Shown in pieces: positions 38,935 to 46,371 of a DNA stretch of 64,000 nucleotides (positions are counted from its first letter, which is position 1; every line of letters starts with the position of its first letter). Source of the DNA: Methylobacterium sp. Leaf104 (lineage in GTDB: Bacteria > Pseudomonadota > Alphaproteobacteria > Rhizobiales > Beijerinckiaceae); contig NZ_LMMZ01000001.1 of NCBI RefSeq assembly GCF_001422885.1, positions 124,753 through 188,752 on the forward strand, written 5' to 3'. A program made the translations under genes and the position numbers. The notes under the pieces are model-generated. The model had not been told where the DNA came from. It saw nothing but the letters and a program-made list of their open reading frames with translations, and did no database searches.

Positions 38935-38949
38935 GAACGAATCGTGATC
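38935..38949 (-). promoter_or_regulatory. Degenerate LexA-type (GTTC-N7-GTTC) box upstream of dnaE2
   Basis: On the minus strand GATC-N7-GTTC lies about 38 bases before the dnaE2 start. The alphaproteobacterial SOS box is GTTC-N7-GTTC, so there is one mismatch. Position fits a LexA operator, but one half-site is imperfect. Confidence 0.4.
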
Positions 38950-39057
38950 GTTTCGGATCCCGACGTGCCGGTTTCGCGCCGAGGAGTCAAAGTCCCAAAG
39001 CGGCTGGCCAAGCTGTTCGGGGTGCGCTAGCCCGGTCCTCCCCAGACAGGATGTCCC

Positions 39058-40014
39058 ATGCTTCGCTGCGCGATCCTCGACGATTACCAGGGTGTCGGCC
39101 CCACCATGGCAGATTGGTCTGGCCTGGCGGACCGCCTCACCTTGCGGGACCTGCGCACCACCTTCGCGACGCGGGATGCGCTCGTCGACGCGATCCAGGA
39201 TTGCGAGATCGTGGTGATGATGCGCGAGCGCACGCCGTTCCCGGCCGAGCTCTTCGCGCGGCTGCCGAAGCTGCGGCTCCTCCTGACCAGCGGGATGCGC
39301 AACCTGTCGATCGACCTGGCCGCCGCGAGGGCGCACGGCGTCACGGTCTGCGGCACCGCCAGCCACCCCGAGCCGCCGGTGGAGCTGACCTGGGCGCTGA
39401 TCCTCGGCCTCGCCCGGCACCTCGTCCCCGAGGTGCAGGCCCTGCGGACGGGCGGCCCCTGGCAGGGCAGCGTCGGCAGCGACCTGGCCGGCCGCCGTCT
39501 CGGCCTCCTCGGCCTCGGCAAGACGGGCGCCCGCGTCGCCCGGATCGGTCAGGCCTTCGGGATGGAGGTCGGCGCCTGGAGCCCCAACCTCACGGCCGAG
39601 CGGGCCGCGGCCGAGGGCGTCGCCCTCGCGCCCTCCCTGGAGGCGCTGCTGGCGGTGAGCCACGTCGTCTCGATCCACCTCGTCCTCGGCGAGCGCACCC
39701 GCGGCCTCGTCGACGACGCGGCGCTGCGCCGGATGCGGCCGGACGCATTCCTGGTCAACACCTCCCGCGCCGCGATCGTGGACGAGGCCGCGCTGCTGGC
39801 GGCCCTCACCGAGAACCGGATCGCCGGCGCCGGCCTCGACGTCTTCGAGACCGAGCCGCTGCCGCCGGATTCACCCTGGCGCACCCTGCCCAACTTGCTG
39901 GCGACGCCGCATCTGGGCTACGTCACGGAGCGGAACTACCGCACCTACTTCCCCGAGATCGTGGAGGACATCCGCGCGTTCCTCGACGGGGCGCCGATCC
40001 GCGTCCTGGGCTGA
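39058..40014 (+). CDS. D-2-hydroxyacid dehydrogenase family protein
   Basis: A 318-residue NAD(P)-dependent dehydrogenase of the formate/glycerate (phosphoglycerate-dehydrogenase-like) family. The Rossmann motif GRRLGLLGLGKTGARVARIGQAFGM is at about residues 145-170. The catalytic set is NTSRAAIVDEAALLAAL (Arg region), GLDVFETEPLP (Glu) and TPHLGYVTERNY (His). Substrate is not evident; this subgroup includes hydroxypyruvate/glyoxylate-like reductases, which would suit a serine-cycle methylotroph, but that is speculation. Start is the ATG after a weak Shine-Dalgarno (AGGA). Confidence 0.87.
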   Translation: MLRCAILDDYQGVGPTMADWSGLADRLTLRDLRTTFATRDALVDAIQDCEIVVMMRERTPFPAELFARLPKLRLLLTSGMRNLSIDLAAARAHGVTVCGTASHPEPPVELTWALILGLARHLVPEVQALRTGGPWQGSVGSDLAGRRLGLLGLGKTGARVARIGQAFGMEVGAWSPNLTAERAAAEGVALAPSLEALLAVSHVVSIHLVLGERTRGLVDDAALRRMRPDAFLVNTSRAAIVDEAALLAALTENRIAGAGLDVFETEPLPPDSPWRTLPNLLATPHLGYVTERNYRTYFPEIVEDIRAFLDGAPIRVLG

Positions 40015-40033
40015 AAACCGTCCGGAGCGAGCC

Positions 40034-40939
40034 TCAGGCCCGCCCCTCGACGAAGGCCCGCATCAGCAGGTTGGCGATCGCGAGCGGCGGCGGCGTGGTC
40101 AGGCCGGCGGGATGGTGGCCCTCGAGCATCGCCGCGACGGTGTCCCGCGAGAACCATTGCGCGTCGGCGAGCTCCTCAGGGTCGAGGGTGATGGCCGCGT
40201 CGAGGCTTTCGGCCACGCAGCCGATCATCAGCGAGGACGGGAACGGCCAGGGCTGCGAGGCGTGGTAGCGCACCGCCCCGATGGTCAGGCCGACCTCCTC
40301 GAAGGTCTCGCGCCGCACGGCGTCCTCGACGGTCTCGCCGGGCTCGAGGAAGCCGGCGAGGCAGGAATACATGCTCTCGTGGAAGCGCGGCGAGCGCCCG
40401 AGCAGGCAGGAATCGCCCCGGGTGATCAGCATGATCACCACCGGGTCGGTGCGGGGAAAGTGGTGCGTCCCGCAGGCCGTGCATTCGCGGCGGTAGCCGC
40501 CGGCCGCGAGGGTGGTCGGGCTTCCGCAATTCGCGCAGAAGCCGTGGCGCGCGTGCCAGCCGAGCAGCGACTTCGCGGTGGCGAGGAGCCCGAGTTCGTG
40601 GGGCGCGATCCGGCCCTCGCCGGCGAGGCTGCGCAGGTCGTTGGTGCGGAAGTCCGGGTCGGCCTCGAGAGGCTCGGCCATCTCCGCCGGTACGGCAGCG
40701 GCGAAGACCGGGTCGCCCTCGAGGCGCCCGAGATAGAGCGTCAGGCTGCGCGGGCCCGTCCGGGCGGCCGCCTCCGGCGTCAGGAGCGCCGTGTCGCCCG
40801 TGAGGACGACGCGGTCGCCGGCCAGGAGGACGATGCGGGCATGGGGCGCGGTGAGGTCGGGGATCGCGGACGCGCTCTTGGCGGAGTGGCGCACGAGGCG
40901 GTTGTGGACGTAGCCGAGCCGGCCCTGGAGATCGGCCAT
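40034..40939 (-). CDS. nudC: NAD(+) diphosphatase / NAD-cap RNA decapping enzyme
   Basis: A 301-residue NudC-type Nudix hydrolase. The zinc ribbon is made by CANCG and CTACG (about residues 134-152). The Nudix box GFLEPGETVEDAVRRETFEEVG and the NADH-pyrophosphatase signature SQPWPFPSSLM follow. It cleaves NAD(H) to NMN(H) and AMP and removes NAD caps from RNA. The upstream HIT gene ends 3 bases before its start, so the two form an operon of nucleotide-linked hydrolases. Confidence 0.94.
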   Translation of the reverse strand: MADLQGRLGYVHNRLVRHSAKSASAIPDLTAPHARIVLLAGDRVVLTGDTALLTPEAAARTGPRSLTLYLGRLEGDPVFAAAVPAEMAEPLEADPDFRTNDLRSLAGEGRIAPHELGLLATAKSLLGWHARHGFCANCGSPTTLAAGGYRRECTACGTHHFPRTDPVVIMLITRGDSCLLGRSPRFHESMYSCLAGFLEPGETVEDAVRRETFEEVGLTIGAVRYHASQPWPFPSSLMIGCVAESLDAAITLDPEELADAQWFSRDTVAAMLEGHHPAGLTTPPPLAIANLLMRAFVEGRA

Positions 40940-40942
40940 GCC

Positions 40943-41359
40943 TCAGGCCGCCGCGAACAGGGCGCCGATGCGCTCGATCATTTGGGCGCGGGCATGGTGC
41001 GGGTAGGGGGTCGCGGTGCCGATGCCCCAGACCGGCTTCGGCCAGGCGGGATCGGAGCGGAAGCGTCCGATCACGTGGACATGGAGCTGGGCCACGACGT
41101 TGCCCAAAGCCGCGACGTTGACCTTGTCGGGCTTGGCGAGGGTCAGCATCACGTCCGTCGCGATCCGCATCTCGTCCATCAGCGCCTGTGCATCGGCCGG
41201 CGACAGGTCGGTGAGTTCGCTGGCGCCGGCCCGCCGCGGCACGAGGATCAGCCAGGGAAAGCGGGCGTCGTCCATCAGGAGGACGTTGCACAGGGCGAGG
41301 TCGCCCACATGCACGGTGTCGGCGGCCAGTTGCGGATCGAGGGTGAAGTCGGTGCTCAT
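40943..41359 (-). CDS. HIT family protein
   Basis: A 138-residue histidine-triad protein. The active-site strand is VVAQLHVHVIGRF (residues about 88-100), where the HxHxx pattern lacks the third His of classical HIT proteins. FPWLILVPRR and the Trp/Pro-rich end WPKPVWGIGTATPY are typical of the alphaproteobacterial subgroup. Likely a nucleotide hydrolase or transferase; substrate unknown. It is the upstream partner of nudC in a two-gene operon. Confidence 0.85.
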   Translation of the reverse strand: MSTDFTLDPQLAADTVHVGDLALCNVLLMDDARFPWLILVPRRAGASELTDLSPADAQALMDEMRIATDVMLTLAKPDKVNVAALGNVVAQLHVHVIGRFRSDPAWPKPVWGIGTATPYPHHARAQMIERIGALFAAA

Positions 41360-41409
41360 CGCGAGGCGATGTAGAGCGGAACCGTGGCCGATGCGAGGGG
41401 TGGCCGGCT

Positions 41410-42189
41410 TCAGATCCCGCTAAACCAGTTGTAGCCCTGGTCCTCCCAATAGCCGCCCGGATAGTCGTTGGTCACGAAGACCGCCGCGATGTGCTTGGGG
41501 CTCTTGAAGCCGAGCTTCGTCGGCACCCGGACCCGGAGCGGATAGCCGTATTCGGGCGCGAGGGGCTGGCCGGCGAAGTCGAGAGCCAGGATCGTCTGCG
41601 GGTGCAGGGCGCTCGGCATGTCCAGGCTGCCGTAGTAGCGGTCGGCGCACTTGAAGCCGACATACTTGGCGGTGAGATCGGCGCCGCTCCGCTCGAGGAA
41701 GGTCCGCAGCGGCACGCCGCTCCACTGCCCGATCTGGCTCCAGCCCTCGATGCAGATGTGGCGGGTGATCTGGCTCTCCTGCGGCAGGGCGCGCAGCTTC
41801 GCCAGCGTCCAGGGCGCCTTGTCGTCGACGAGGCCGGAGATCTCGAGCTTCCAGGTCGCCTCGTCGATCTCCGGGATGCTGTCGGGCGGGTAGAAGGCGT
41901 TGAAGCGGAAGGGGCTGTCGATCATCGAGGCCGGGTAGGTCGGGGCCAGGGTCGCCGGATCGAACAGCCATTGCTGGACCCGGTCGTTGGCCCGCGACAT
42001 CGCCCAGAGCATCCGGTCGGCCAGGGTGCCGTTGCTGCCCGTGGAGAGATCGCAGCCGGAGAGCAGGGTCAGGGCGCCCAGCGAGAGGCCGCCGCGCAGC
42101 ACCATCCGGCGCTCCAGGCGAGCGAGGTCGGGGGCGAGGTCGCGGCGCAGGGCCTTGAGCCGAGCGGCATCGTCGGGGTCGCGCGGCAT
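41410..42189 (-). CDS. MsrP/YedY-like molybdopterin-dependent oxidoreductase
   Basis: A 259-residue molybdoenzyme of the sulfite-oxidase fold. The N-terminus ERRMVLRGGLSLGALTLLSGC combines a Tat-like twin-arginine with a lipobox, implying export of the folded enzyme and possible lipid anchoring. The molybdenum-ligating Cys is probably in TRHICIEGWSQIGQWSGV, with YPLRVRVPTKLGFKSPKHI as the cofactor-binding block. It overlaps the cytochrome b gene by one base (TGATG), the arrangement of MsrPQ-type systems. It could be a periplasmic sulfoxide reductase, but the substrate is unproven and the membrane partner is b561-like rather than an obvious MsrQ. Confidence 0.83.
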   Translation of the reverse strand: MPRDPDDAARLKALRRDLAPDLARLERRMVLRGGLSLGALTLLSGCDLSTGSNGTLADRMLWAMSRANDRVQQWLFDPATLAPTYPASMIDSPFRFNAFYPPDSIPEIDEATWKLEISGLVDDKAPWTLAKLRALPQESQITRHICIEGWSQIGQWSGVPLRTFLERSGADLTAKYVGFKCADRYYGSLDMPSALHPQTILALDFAGQPLAPEYGYPLRVRVPTKLGFKSPKHIAAVFVTNDYPGGYWEDQGYNWFSGI

Positions 42190-42827
42190 CAGCGGACGGT
42201 CTCCTCGGTGACGCGGGCGCGGCCGGTGATCATCGCCAGCAAGGTGCTCGGCACGATGACCACGAGGGCGAGGTGCAGGAGGATGAAGCCGGCGAGGCCC
42301 GCCATGGCACCGAAATGGACGCGCCGCGCCCATTCGTAGCCACCGAACAGATTCGCCAGGGCCTGCCACTGCACGGGCTTCCATAGGGCGCATCCGGAGG
42401 CGACGAGCGCCAGGCCGAGCGCGATGGCGACCAGGTAAGCGAGGCGCTGCACCGCGTTGTAGCGGCCGACCCGGTGGCTGAGCCGCAGCGCCAGGGCGGC
42501 GCGGGCGTCGCGCCAGACCGCGCCCGGGCTCAGGGGCAGGAAGGCGGTGGCGAAGTGCCGGGCGATGAGTCCGTAGACGAGGTAGGCGAGGCCATTGAGG
42601 GCGAAGAGCCACATGGCGGCGAAGTGCCAGGCGAGCGCGCCGCCGAGCCAGCCGCCGAGGGTCGCCCATTTCGGGAAGACGAAGGGAAACAGCGGCGAGG
42701 CGTTGTAGATCGCCCAGCCGCTGAACAGCATGCAGAACACCGCGACCGCGTTGATCCAGTGGGTGATCCGCACCACGAGGGGGTGGATGACCACGAGCCG
42801 CGACGGGGTTTCGGGGACGATCGTCAA
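42189..42827 (-). CDS. Cytochrome b/b6 domain (b561-type) membrane protein
   Basis: A 212-residue four-helix heme-b protein. The first helix starts HPLVVRITHWINAVAVFCMLFSGWAIY with a heme-ligand-type His in THW. ALAWHFAAMWLFALNGLAYLVYG contributes a second His, and the last helix WARRVHFGAMAGLAGFILLHLALVVI two more. It resembles the cytochrome subunits of hydrogenases and of exported molybdoenzymes, passing quinol electrons to the periplasmic partner. It overlaps the molybdoenzyme gene, so the two form one unit. Confidence 0.87.
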   Translation of the reverse strand: MTIVPETPSRLVVIHPLVVRITHWINAVAVFCMLFSGWAIYNASPLFPFVFPKWATLGGWLGGALAWHFAAMWLFALNGLAYLVYGLIARHFATAFLPLSPGAVWRDARAALALRLSHRVGRYNAVQRLAYLVAIALGLALVASGCALWKPVQWQALANLFGGYEWARRVHFGAMAGLAGFILLHLALVVIVPSTLLAMITGRARVTEETVR

Positions 42828-42929
42828 CGGGACCTCGGTGTCTCGGCGCGCTTGGTTTCTAGGCGGGACGTCTCGCGGAGGCAGTGACCCCGGCCCCGTC
42901 CGCGGCTGCGGACAGGGCCGGGGACGGGA

Positions 42930-43529
42930 TCACATCGACGGGACGGTGCCGTTGCGGCCGACGATCAGCACGACGGCGTTGAGCTTTCCGTCGGCGCCCG
43001 CCTGGGTGAAGGCCACGACCTTCTCGCCCGCCACCACGATGCTCTTCTCGCCCGGGTCGACGAGGGTCACCGGCACGTCCTCGGGCACCACCACCTTCTT
43101 CTCGCCGCCCTGGTACTTGACCAGCATGGTGCGCCCCTCGGTGCCGGACAGGCTGCCGATGGCGCCGTTGGTCATGGTGGAGTTCGAGCCGAGGTCCCAC
43201 GGATAGTGGCCGTCGGCGGTGCCGCGCAGGGAGGAGGCGAACACCGTGACCTGCAGGGCCTTCTGGGTGCCGTCGGGCTGCGGGATCGCGGCGGTGCCGA
43301 TGTAGCTCTCGGACTTGATGTCGGACAGCTTGCCGGTGCTGGCGGCCAGGATCTTGGTGTCGTCCCCGAAGGTCACGGTCTTGCTCTCGCCCATGCGGGG
43401 CTTGATCGTCACGGTCGATCCGTCGACGGATTCGATGGTGCCGCGGTAGCGCACCACATCGGCGGCGCGCGCCGGTGCGGCGGCGAGCGCGAGGCCGACG
43501 GCGAGGCCGGTGAGCAGCGTCTTCATCAT
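42930..43529 (-). CDS. Exported tandem paralogue A (unknown function)
   Basis: A 199-residue periplasmic protein with a signal peptide (MKTLLTGLAVGLALAAAPARA). The mature part begins with an OB-like repeat (RYRGTIESVDGSTVTIKPRMGESKTVTFGDDT). Diagnostic blocks SYIGTAAIPQPDG, LRGTADGHYPWDL, STMTNGAIGSLSG and VVVPEDVPVTLVDPGEKS follow, and it ends VGRNGTVPSM. AGGAGG lies 6 bases before the paired ATGs at 43529/43526. It is the same length as the adjacent upstream gene and shares all these blocks, so it arose by tandem duplication. Function unknown; the composition suggests a soluble beta-rich binding protein. Confidence 0.8.
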   Translation of the reverse strand: MMKTLLTGLAVGLALAAAPARAADVVRYRGTIESVDGSTVTIKPRMGESKTVTFGDDTKILAASTGKLSDIKSESYIGTAAIPQPDGTQKALQVTVFASSLRGTADGHYPWDLGSNSTMTNGAIGSLSGTEGRTMLVKYQGGEKKVVVPEDVPVTLVDPGEKSIVVAGEKVVAFTQAGADGKLNAVVLIVGRNGTVPSM

Positions 43530-43627
43530 GGCGTCCCTCCTGGGTTGTTCGTGAGCGGGCAACAAGCGCCCGCCCCGCCCGATGCTCCGGGCGTCGTGAA
43601 ACGGTTCCGTCGGCCCCGAGACTCCGC

Positions 43628-44227
43628 TCACATCGGCGGAACGGTGCCGTTCTCGCCGACGATCATCCGGTCGGCCACGGCGAGGCCGCCGGCATCCGCC
43701 TTGGTGAAGGCGACGACGCGGGCACCCGGCTTGATCTTGCTGGCATCGCCGGGGGCGAGGGCCACGACCGGCACGCCTTCCGGCACGGTGATGGTCTTCT
43801 CGCCGCCCTTGTAGGTCACCCGGATCGTCCGGTCGGCGGTGCCCGAGAGCGCGCCCACCGCGCCGTTGGTCATGGTGTTCTCCTTCTCGAGATCCCACGG
43901 GTAGTGACCGTCGCCGGTGCCGCGCATGCTCGGCGCGAACACCGCGACCTCGAGGGCCTTCAGGGTGCCGTCCGCCTGCGGCGTGGCGGCGGTGCCGATG
44001 TAGCTGTCGGGCTGGATGTCGCTGATCTTGGCGGTGTTGGCAGTGGCGACCCGCACGGCGTCGCCGAGCCTGACCTGCACGGGCGCGCCGAGGCGCGGCT
44101 TGATGGTGACGCTGGTGCCGTCCACCGCCTCGATCGTGCCCCGGATGCGGACCACCGGGGAGTCGGCCATCGCCGGCAGGCAGAGGCCGAGGCTGGACAG
44201 GGCGAGGACGAGGGTCAGCGACTTCAT
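43628..44227 (-). CDS. Exported tandem paralogue B (unknown function)
   Basis: A 199-residue sister of the previous gene with signal peptide MKSLTLVLALSSLGLCLPAMA. It has the same order of blocks: RIRGTIEAVDGTSVTIKPRL, SYIGTAATPQADGT, MRGTGDGHYPWDL, NTMTNGAVGALSG, ITVPEGVPVVALAPGD and VGENGTVPPM. The two lie 98 bases apart and have diverged substantially, so the duplication is not recent. An in-frame upstream extension to 44323 is Arg/Pro-rich and rejected. A long GC inverted repeat lies about 60 bases upstream. Confidence 0.8.
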   Translation of the reverse strand: MKSLTLVLALSSLGLCLPAMADSPVVRIRGTIEAVDGTSVTIKPRLGAPVQVRLGDAVRVATANTAKISDIQPDSYIGTAATPQADGTLKALEVAVFAPSMRGTGDGHYPWDLEKENTMTNGAVGALSGTADRTIRVTYKGGEKTITVPEGVPVVALAPGDASKIKPGARVVAFTKADAGGLAVADRMIVGENGTVPPM

Positions 44228-44285
44228 GCAGATGTTCCTGGCGACCGGTCGTGCCGGCGGCCGGGACGCTGCTCCCGATCCTTCG

Positions 44286-44308
44286 CGCGCGCAAGTCAAT
44301 TGCGCGCG
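44286..44308. repeat. Inverted repeat upstream of the tandem paralogues
   Basis: CGCGCGCAA at 44286-44294 and TTGCGCGCG at 44300-44308 form a perfect 9-base inverted repeat with a 5-base spacer. It lies between the USP gene end and the start of paralogue B. No T-tract, so an operator or leader hairpin is more likely than a terminator. Confidence 0.45.
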
Positions 44309-44383
44309 ATCCGGATGCGTCACTGTGCCGTGCGTTCAGTATGCCGAAGGCTCAACGCGGCCTGAATTCGATGCGCAGGAGGT

Positions 44384-45241
44384 TCAATGCGCCATGAGCA
44401 TCGGGATCGCCGCATGGGCGAGGAGGTGGCTGGTCGGTCCGCCGAAGATCATCTGGCGTAGACGACTTTGGGTATAGGCGCCCTTGATCAGCAGGTCGCA
44501 GCCGAAGGCTTCGGCCTCCGCGAGATAGACCTCGCCCGGCGTCCGCCGACCGGCCGAATGGGCGCGGAAATCAGCGCTGATTCCCTCGCAGGCCAGGGCG
44601 CGGGCCAGCTCCTCGGCGGTGGGACCCGGCACCGTCCCGCCCTCGACGCTGATGACGCGGATCCGCTTCGCCTGCCGCAGGAAGGGCATCGCGAAGGCCA
44701 CGGCCCGGGCCGTCTCGGTGGAGCCGTTCCAGGCGATCAGGATCGCCTCGCCCAGTGTCGCGGGAGCGATCGGCGGCGCCAGCAGGATCGGCCGCCCGCT
44801 CTCGAACAGGGCGGTTTCGAAGGTGGTCATGCGCGGTGCGCCGTCCTCGGCACCGGGCCGGCCCACCACCGTGGCGGCGAACAGGCGCGCGTACTGTCCG
44901 AGGAAGCTGTCGCCCGCCGGCACGTCGGGTCGCCAGCGGTAGCGCGGACCGGCCGCGAGGGCCTCGGGGTCGCACGGGCCCTCCGCCGCGAGCGGCACGC
45001 CGGCCCGGCTCATGAAGTCGATGAACTGCCGGCCGGCCCGCTCGGCCTCGACCTTGTCGGCCTCCTCGTCGCGGAGCCAGGTCATGCCCCCGACCATGTC
45101 GACGGGAACGTACTCGGCCAGGGCCGGCCGCAGGGAGACGCCCTCGATGAGGCTGCCGAACCGGCGGGCGGTGAGGATCGCGGTCTCGAAGACCGAGGGC
45201 AGGGCGTCATGGGAGGCGACGGGAACGAGCAGGGTCTTCAT
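44384..45241 (-). CDS. Universal stress protein family
   Basis: A 285-residue USP-type protein with two Rossmann-like halves. The first begins MKTLLVPVASHDALPSVFETAILTARRFGS. The second includes EAILIAWNGSTETARAVAFAMPFL and ends AFGCDLLIKGAYTQSRLRQMIFGGPTSHLLAHAAIPMLM, which contains the G-2x-G-9x-G(S/T)-like loop in degenerate form. The likely role is in stress survival; ATP binding is uncertain. It diverges from the DUF4142 gene across a 329-base region containing an EcfG-type promoter that points the other way. Confidence 0.87.
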   Translation of the reverse strand: MKTLLVPVASHDALPSVFETAILTARRFGSLIEGVSLRPALAEYVPVDMVGGMTWLRDEEADKVEAERAGRQFIDFMSRAGVPLAAEGPCDPEALAAGPRYRWRPDVPAGDSFLGQYARLFAATVVGRPGAEDGAPRMTTFETALFESGRPILLAPPIAPATLGEAILIAWNGSTETARAVAFAMPFLRQAKRIRVISVEGGTVPGPTAEELARALACEGISADFRAHSAGRRTPGEVYLAEAEAFGCDLLIKGAYTQSRLRQMIFGGPTSHLLAHAAIPMLMAH

Positions 45242-45570
45242 GGGGGAGCCTTCCTCGCGGCGGCACGATGGGCTCAGGCTAGTGCGAAACGTGGTTGCGG
45301 AAAACAGGACGACCGAGGCCGGTGAGCGTTTTCCCGAAGTGCCTGCGCCGGCCTGCGGGGCGACGCGGTCTGCAGGCTATTTCCCCGATAAGCTTGACCA
45401 TTTCCAAGATCAGTCCCGATCGCGAAGAGCTCAGAAAAGAGTCGGTTCAAGATGGGAACCCGATCGAACCTTCGTCGTTGCCCCCCCAACCGTGACAGGC
45501 AGGCTCCGCACCGGGAGTAAATAGCCTTGTGCCTGACAGGCTGCATTGTCCCGTCAGTTTAGAGGAATCC
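45242..45570. other. Divergent intergenic region, USP / DUF4142
   Basis: Contains the EcfG-type promoter at 45455-45479 reading toward the DUF4142 gene and an approximately 90-base 5' leader. Nothing gene-like was found. No equivalent promoter was seen toward the USP gene. Confidence 0.5.
45455..45479 (+). promoter_or_regulatory. EcfG-type general-stress promoter for the DUF4142 gene
   Basis: GGAAC at 45455-45459 and CGTT at 45476-45479 with exactly 16 bases between match the EcfG consensus. Expected transcript start is near 45486, giving a leader of about 85 bases before the ATG at 45571. Confidence 0.78.
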
Positions 45571-46281
45571 ATGATCAAGAAGACTCTCGCTCTCACCGCC
45601 GTGATGACCGCACTCTCCGCGCCCGCCTTCGCGCAGGGCATGGGCGGTGACTTCCGCATGGACGCCATGCAGGCCAACGCCTTCGAGATCCAGTCGAGCC
45701 AGATCGCGCTCAACAAGAGCCGCAACCCGCAGGTGCTGCGCTTCGCCCGCGATGCGATCCGTGACCACCGCGCCGCCAACGTCGCCCTGGCCGGCGGCGA
45801 GGGCAACTACGCCGCGGTGCGCGGCAACGAGGGTCTCGGCGGCCTGATCACGGCCCCGCTCGCGGTGGCGGGCGGCGCCGTCGGTGCGGCCACGGGCGCC
45901 GCCGCCGGTGCCGTGGGCGGAACCCTGAGCGGCGGTCCCATCGGGGGCGTCGAGGGCATCGGTTCGGGTGCGGCTCGCGGTGCGGCGACGGGCAGCCGGG
46001 CCCTGAGCGGTGACGTGGACACCACCGCGGGCACCACCATCATCCAGCCGAACCCGCAGCAGCAGGCGATGCTCGCCGAGCTGTCGCAGACGCCGGCCGG
46101 CCCGCGCTTCGACCGCCTCTACGGCCGCATGCAGGTCCAGTCGCACGAGACGACGATCGGCATGTTCCGCTCCTACGCCGCCTCGGGTCCGAACCCGGCC
46201 CTGCGCGCCCATGCCGAGCAGGCCCTGCCGGTCCTGCAGGCCCATTACCAGATGGCGCAGGGCCTTCCGGGCGCCCGCTGA
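45571..46281 (+). CDS. Exported DUF4142 protein with a glycine-rich insertion
   Basis: A 236-residue periplasmic protein. The signal peptide is MIKKTLALTAVMTALSAPAFA. The first DUF4142 helix pair (ANAFEIQSSQIALNKSRNPQVLRFARDAIRDHRAAN, residues 35-70) and the second (AMLAELSQTPAGPRFDRLYGRMQVQSHETTIGMFRSYA, 166-200) are separated by about 60 Gly/Ala-rich residues (88-147). That stretch has GxxxG-like spacing resembling a glycine zipper. DUF4142 proteins are ferritin-like helical bundles, often stress-induced. AGAGGA lies just before the ATG, and an EcfG-type promoter drives it. Confidence 0.85.
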   Translation: MIKKTLALTAVMTALSAPAFAQGMGGDFRMDAMQANAFEIQSSQIALNKSRNPQVLRFARDAIRDHRAANVALAGGEGNYAAVRGNEGLGGLITAPLAVAGGAVGAATGAAAGAVGGTLSGGPIGGVEGIGSGAARGAATGSRALSGDVDTTAGTTIIQPNPQQQAMLAELSQTPAGPRFDRLYGRMQVQSHETTIGMFRSYAASGPNPALRAHAEQALPVLQAHYQMAQGLPGAR

Positions 46282-46335
46282 GTCGCACCTGCGGCACGTC
46301 GGGCTGAGCGCCCGGCGTGATGCCTCGATCGGAAA

Positions 46336-46362
46336 GGACGCCGGCCCCGGGGCTCGGCGTCC
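46336..46362. terminator. Hairpin between convergent DUF4142 and carbonic anhydrase genes
   Basis: GGACGCCG at 46336-46343 pairs with CGGCGTCC at 46355-46362, followed on the plus strand by TCCTTCGTTTC. A GC-rich terminator-like structure 55 bases after the DUF4142 stop and 10 bases before the end of the carbonic anhydrase gene. Confidence 0.5.
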
Positions 46363-46371
46363 TCCTTCGTT

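Noticed and set aside
38941..39030. Short frame ending [10 protein letters not shown] before the dehydrogenase gene
   Set aside because: Too short, no Shine-Dalgarno, overlaps the candidate LexA box region of dnaE2; could be a gene remnant but cannot be supported.
36109..39678. Open frame of about 1190 codons on the minus strand through dnaE2 and beyond
   Set aside because: Arg/Pro/Gly-rich out-of-frame translation of dnaE2; it also runs antisense into the dehydrogenase gene.
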